Both the position numbers and the translations under genes were made by a program. A DNA stretch of 60,140 bases from an uncultured Eubacteriales bacterium (lineage in GTDB: Bacteria; Bacillota; Clostridia; Oscillospirales; Acutalibacteraceae), in the NCBI GenBank assembly GCA_934446475.1, contig CAKSEH010000011.1, positions 1 to 60,140 on the forward strand, in the 5' to 3' direction. Under the pieces are notes generated by a model that did not search any database, had not been told where the DNA came from, and was given only the letters and a program-made list of their open reading frames with translations. Below, piece after piece: positions 59,998 to 60,140 of the stretch (positions within the stretch are counted from its first letter, which is position 1; each line of letters begins with the position of its first letter).

Positions 59998-60140
59998 ATG
60001 AAAAAAATTGTGGTCGATATGCAGAATTTTCTGTTCGGCGATTCCATAGCGGCTGCTTTCAAGAATTCGAACTATGATATCGATGTGGTTCGCGCGGAGA
60101 CCCCGCAGGATACTGTCGAACTGTGCCGTGTGTACAAACC
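59998..60140 (+). CDS. Start of a response-regulator-like gene, cut by window edge
   Basis: 47 codons are visible, starting MKKIVVDMQNFLFGDSIAAA, then DIDVVRAETPQDTVELCRVYKP. A beta strand, helix and strand with an Asp after the first strand resemble the N-terminus of a receiver-domain protein, but the phospho-Asp is beyond the edge. A strong AAGGAGG lies 9 nt before the ATG. It is separated from the preceding regulator by a terminator and has its own promoter. Confidence 0.5.
   Translation, partial: MKKIVVDMQNFLFGDSIAAAFKNSNYDIDVVRAETPQDTVELCRVYK

Overview
The window looks like chromosome of a low-to-moderate GC, Gram-positive, spore-forming member of the Clostridia, most like a gut Oscillospirales/Ruminococcaceae-type bacterium (inference). 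The basis is gene content and order: nusB-xseA-xseB-ispA-dxs-tlyA-nadK-argR-recN, yicC(yloC)-remA-gmk-rpoZ-priA-def-fmt-rsmB-rlmN-prpC-prkC-rsgA and a spoVM peptide gene follow Bacillus/Clostridium synteny. DUF4364, TIGR04086 and RemA are Firmicutes markers. A SpoVM-like peptide and a collagen-like surface protein point to sporulation.

Layout. 1-581 (minus) is the 5' part of a collagen-like gene with 45-bp repeats, followed by the alarmone synthetase relQ. 1.5-2.5 kb holds azlCD (branched-chain amino acid export), facing an unusual P-type ATPase on the minus strand. 5.4-15 kb is one long plus-strand housekeeping operon, nusB to tyrS. 15-18.2 kb (minus) holds a small unknown gene and the lysine/DAP genes dapB, dapA and asd. 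They diverge, from overlapping promoters, from queA-tgt (queuosine) and yajC. 20.9-24.7 kb has a TIGR04086 membrane protein, DUF4364, a small secreted protein and a class A PBP. 24.7-26.6 kb (minus) has mtaB, a 0.2-kb array of hairpins, and tRNA-Trp plus a CAU tRNA with promoter and terminator. 26.6-43.5 kb is a second long plus-strand run for translation, replication restart, Ser/Thr signalling, ribosome assembly and RNA processing. It ends in a 46-aa membrane peptide and a 30-aa SpoVM-like peptide.

43.5-47.3 kb (minus) carries a polar amino acid ABC transporter whose binding protein looks circularly permuted, and a DUF421/DUF4363 pair. 47.3-53 kb (plus) carries a two-gene polysaccharide-type ABC exporter, a two-domain GT2 glycosyltransferase and two CNNM/CorC-type proteins. 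53.2-55.5 kb is serC-serA.

At about 55.54 kb there is an ISL3-family insertion sequence scar. Beyond it codon use changes (many CTG Leu codons, higher GC). The right end is an apparently acquired signalling cassette: an XRE regulator, a 7TM membrane protein with a degenerate kinase end, a soluble PAS/HATPase histidine kinase, a LuxR-type response regulator, and the start of another regulator-like gene cut by the window edge.

Most interesting: the permuted binding protein, the P-type ATPase with altered catalytic motifs, the split kinase cassette next to the IS scar, the hairpin array at 26.04-26.24 kb, and short genes that are easy to miss (spoVM-like, 46-aa peptide, minus-strand collagen gene). 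Many genes start with TTG or GTG. The best promoters are TTGACA/TTGCAA - 17 bp - TATAAT. All functions are read from sequence by eye; no database search was run.
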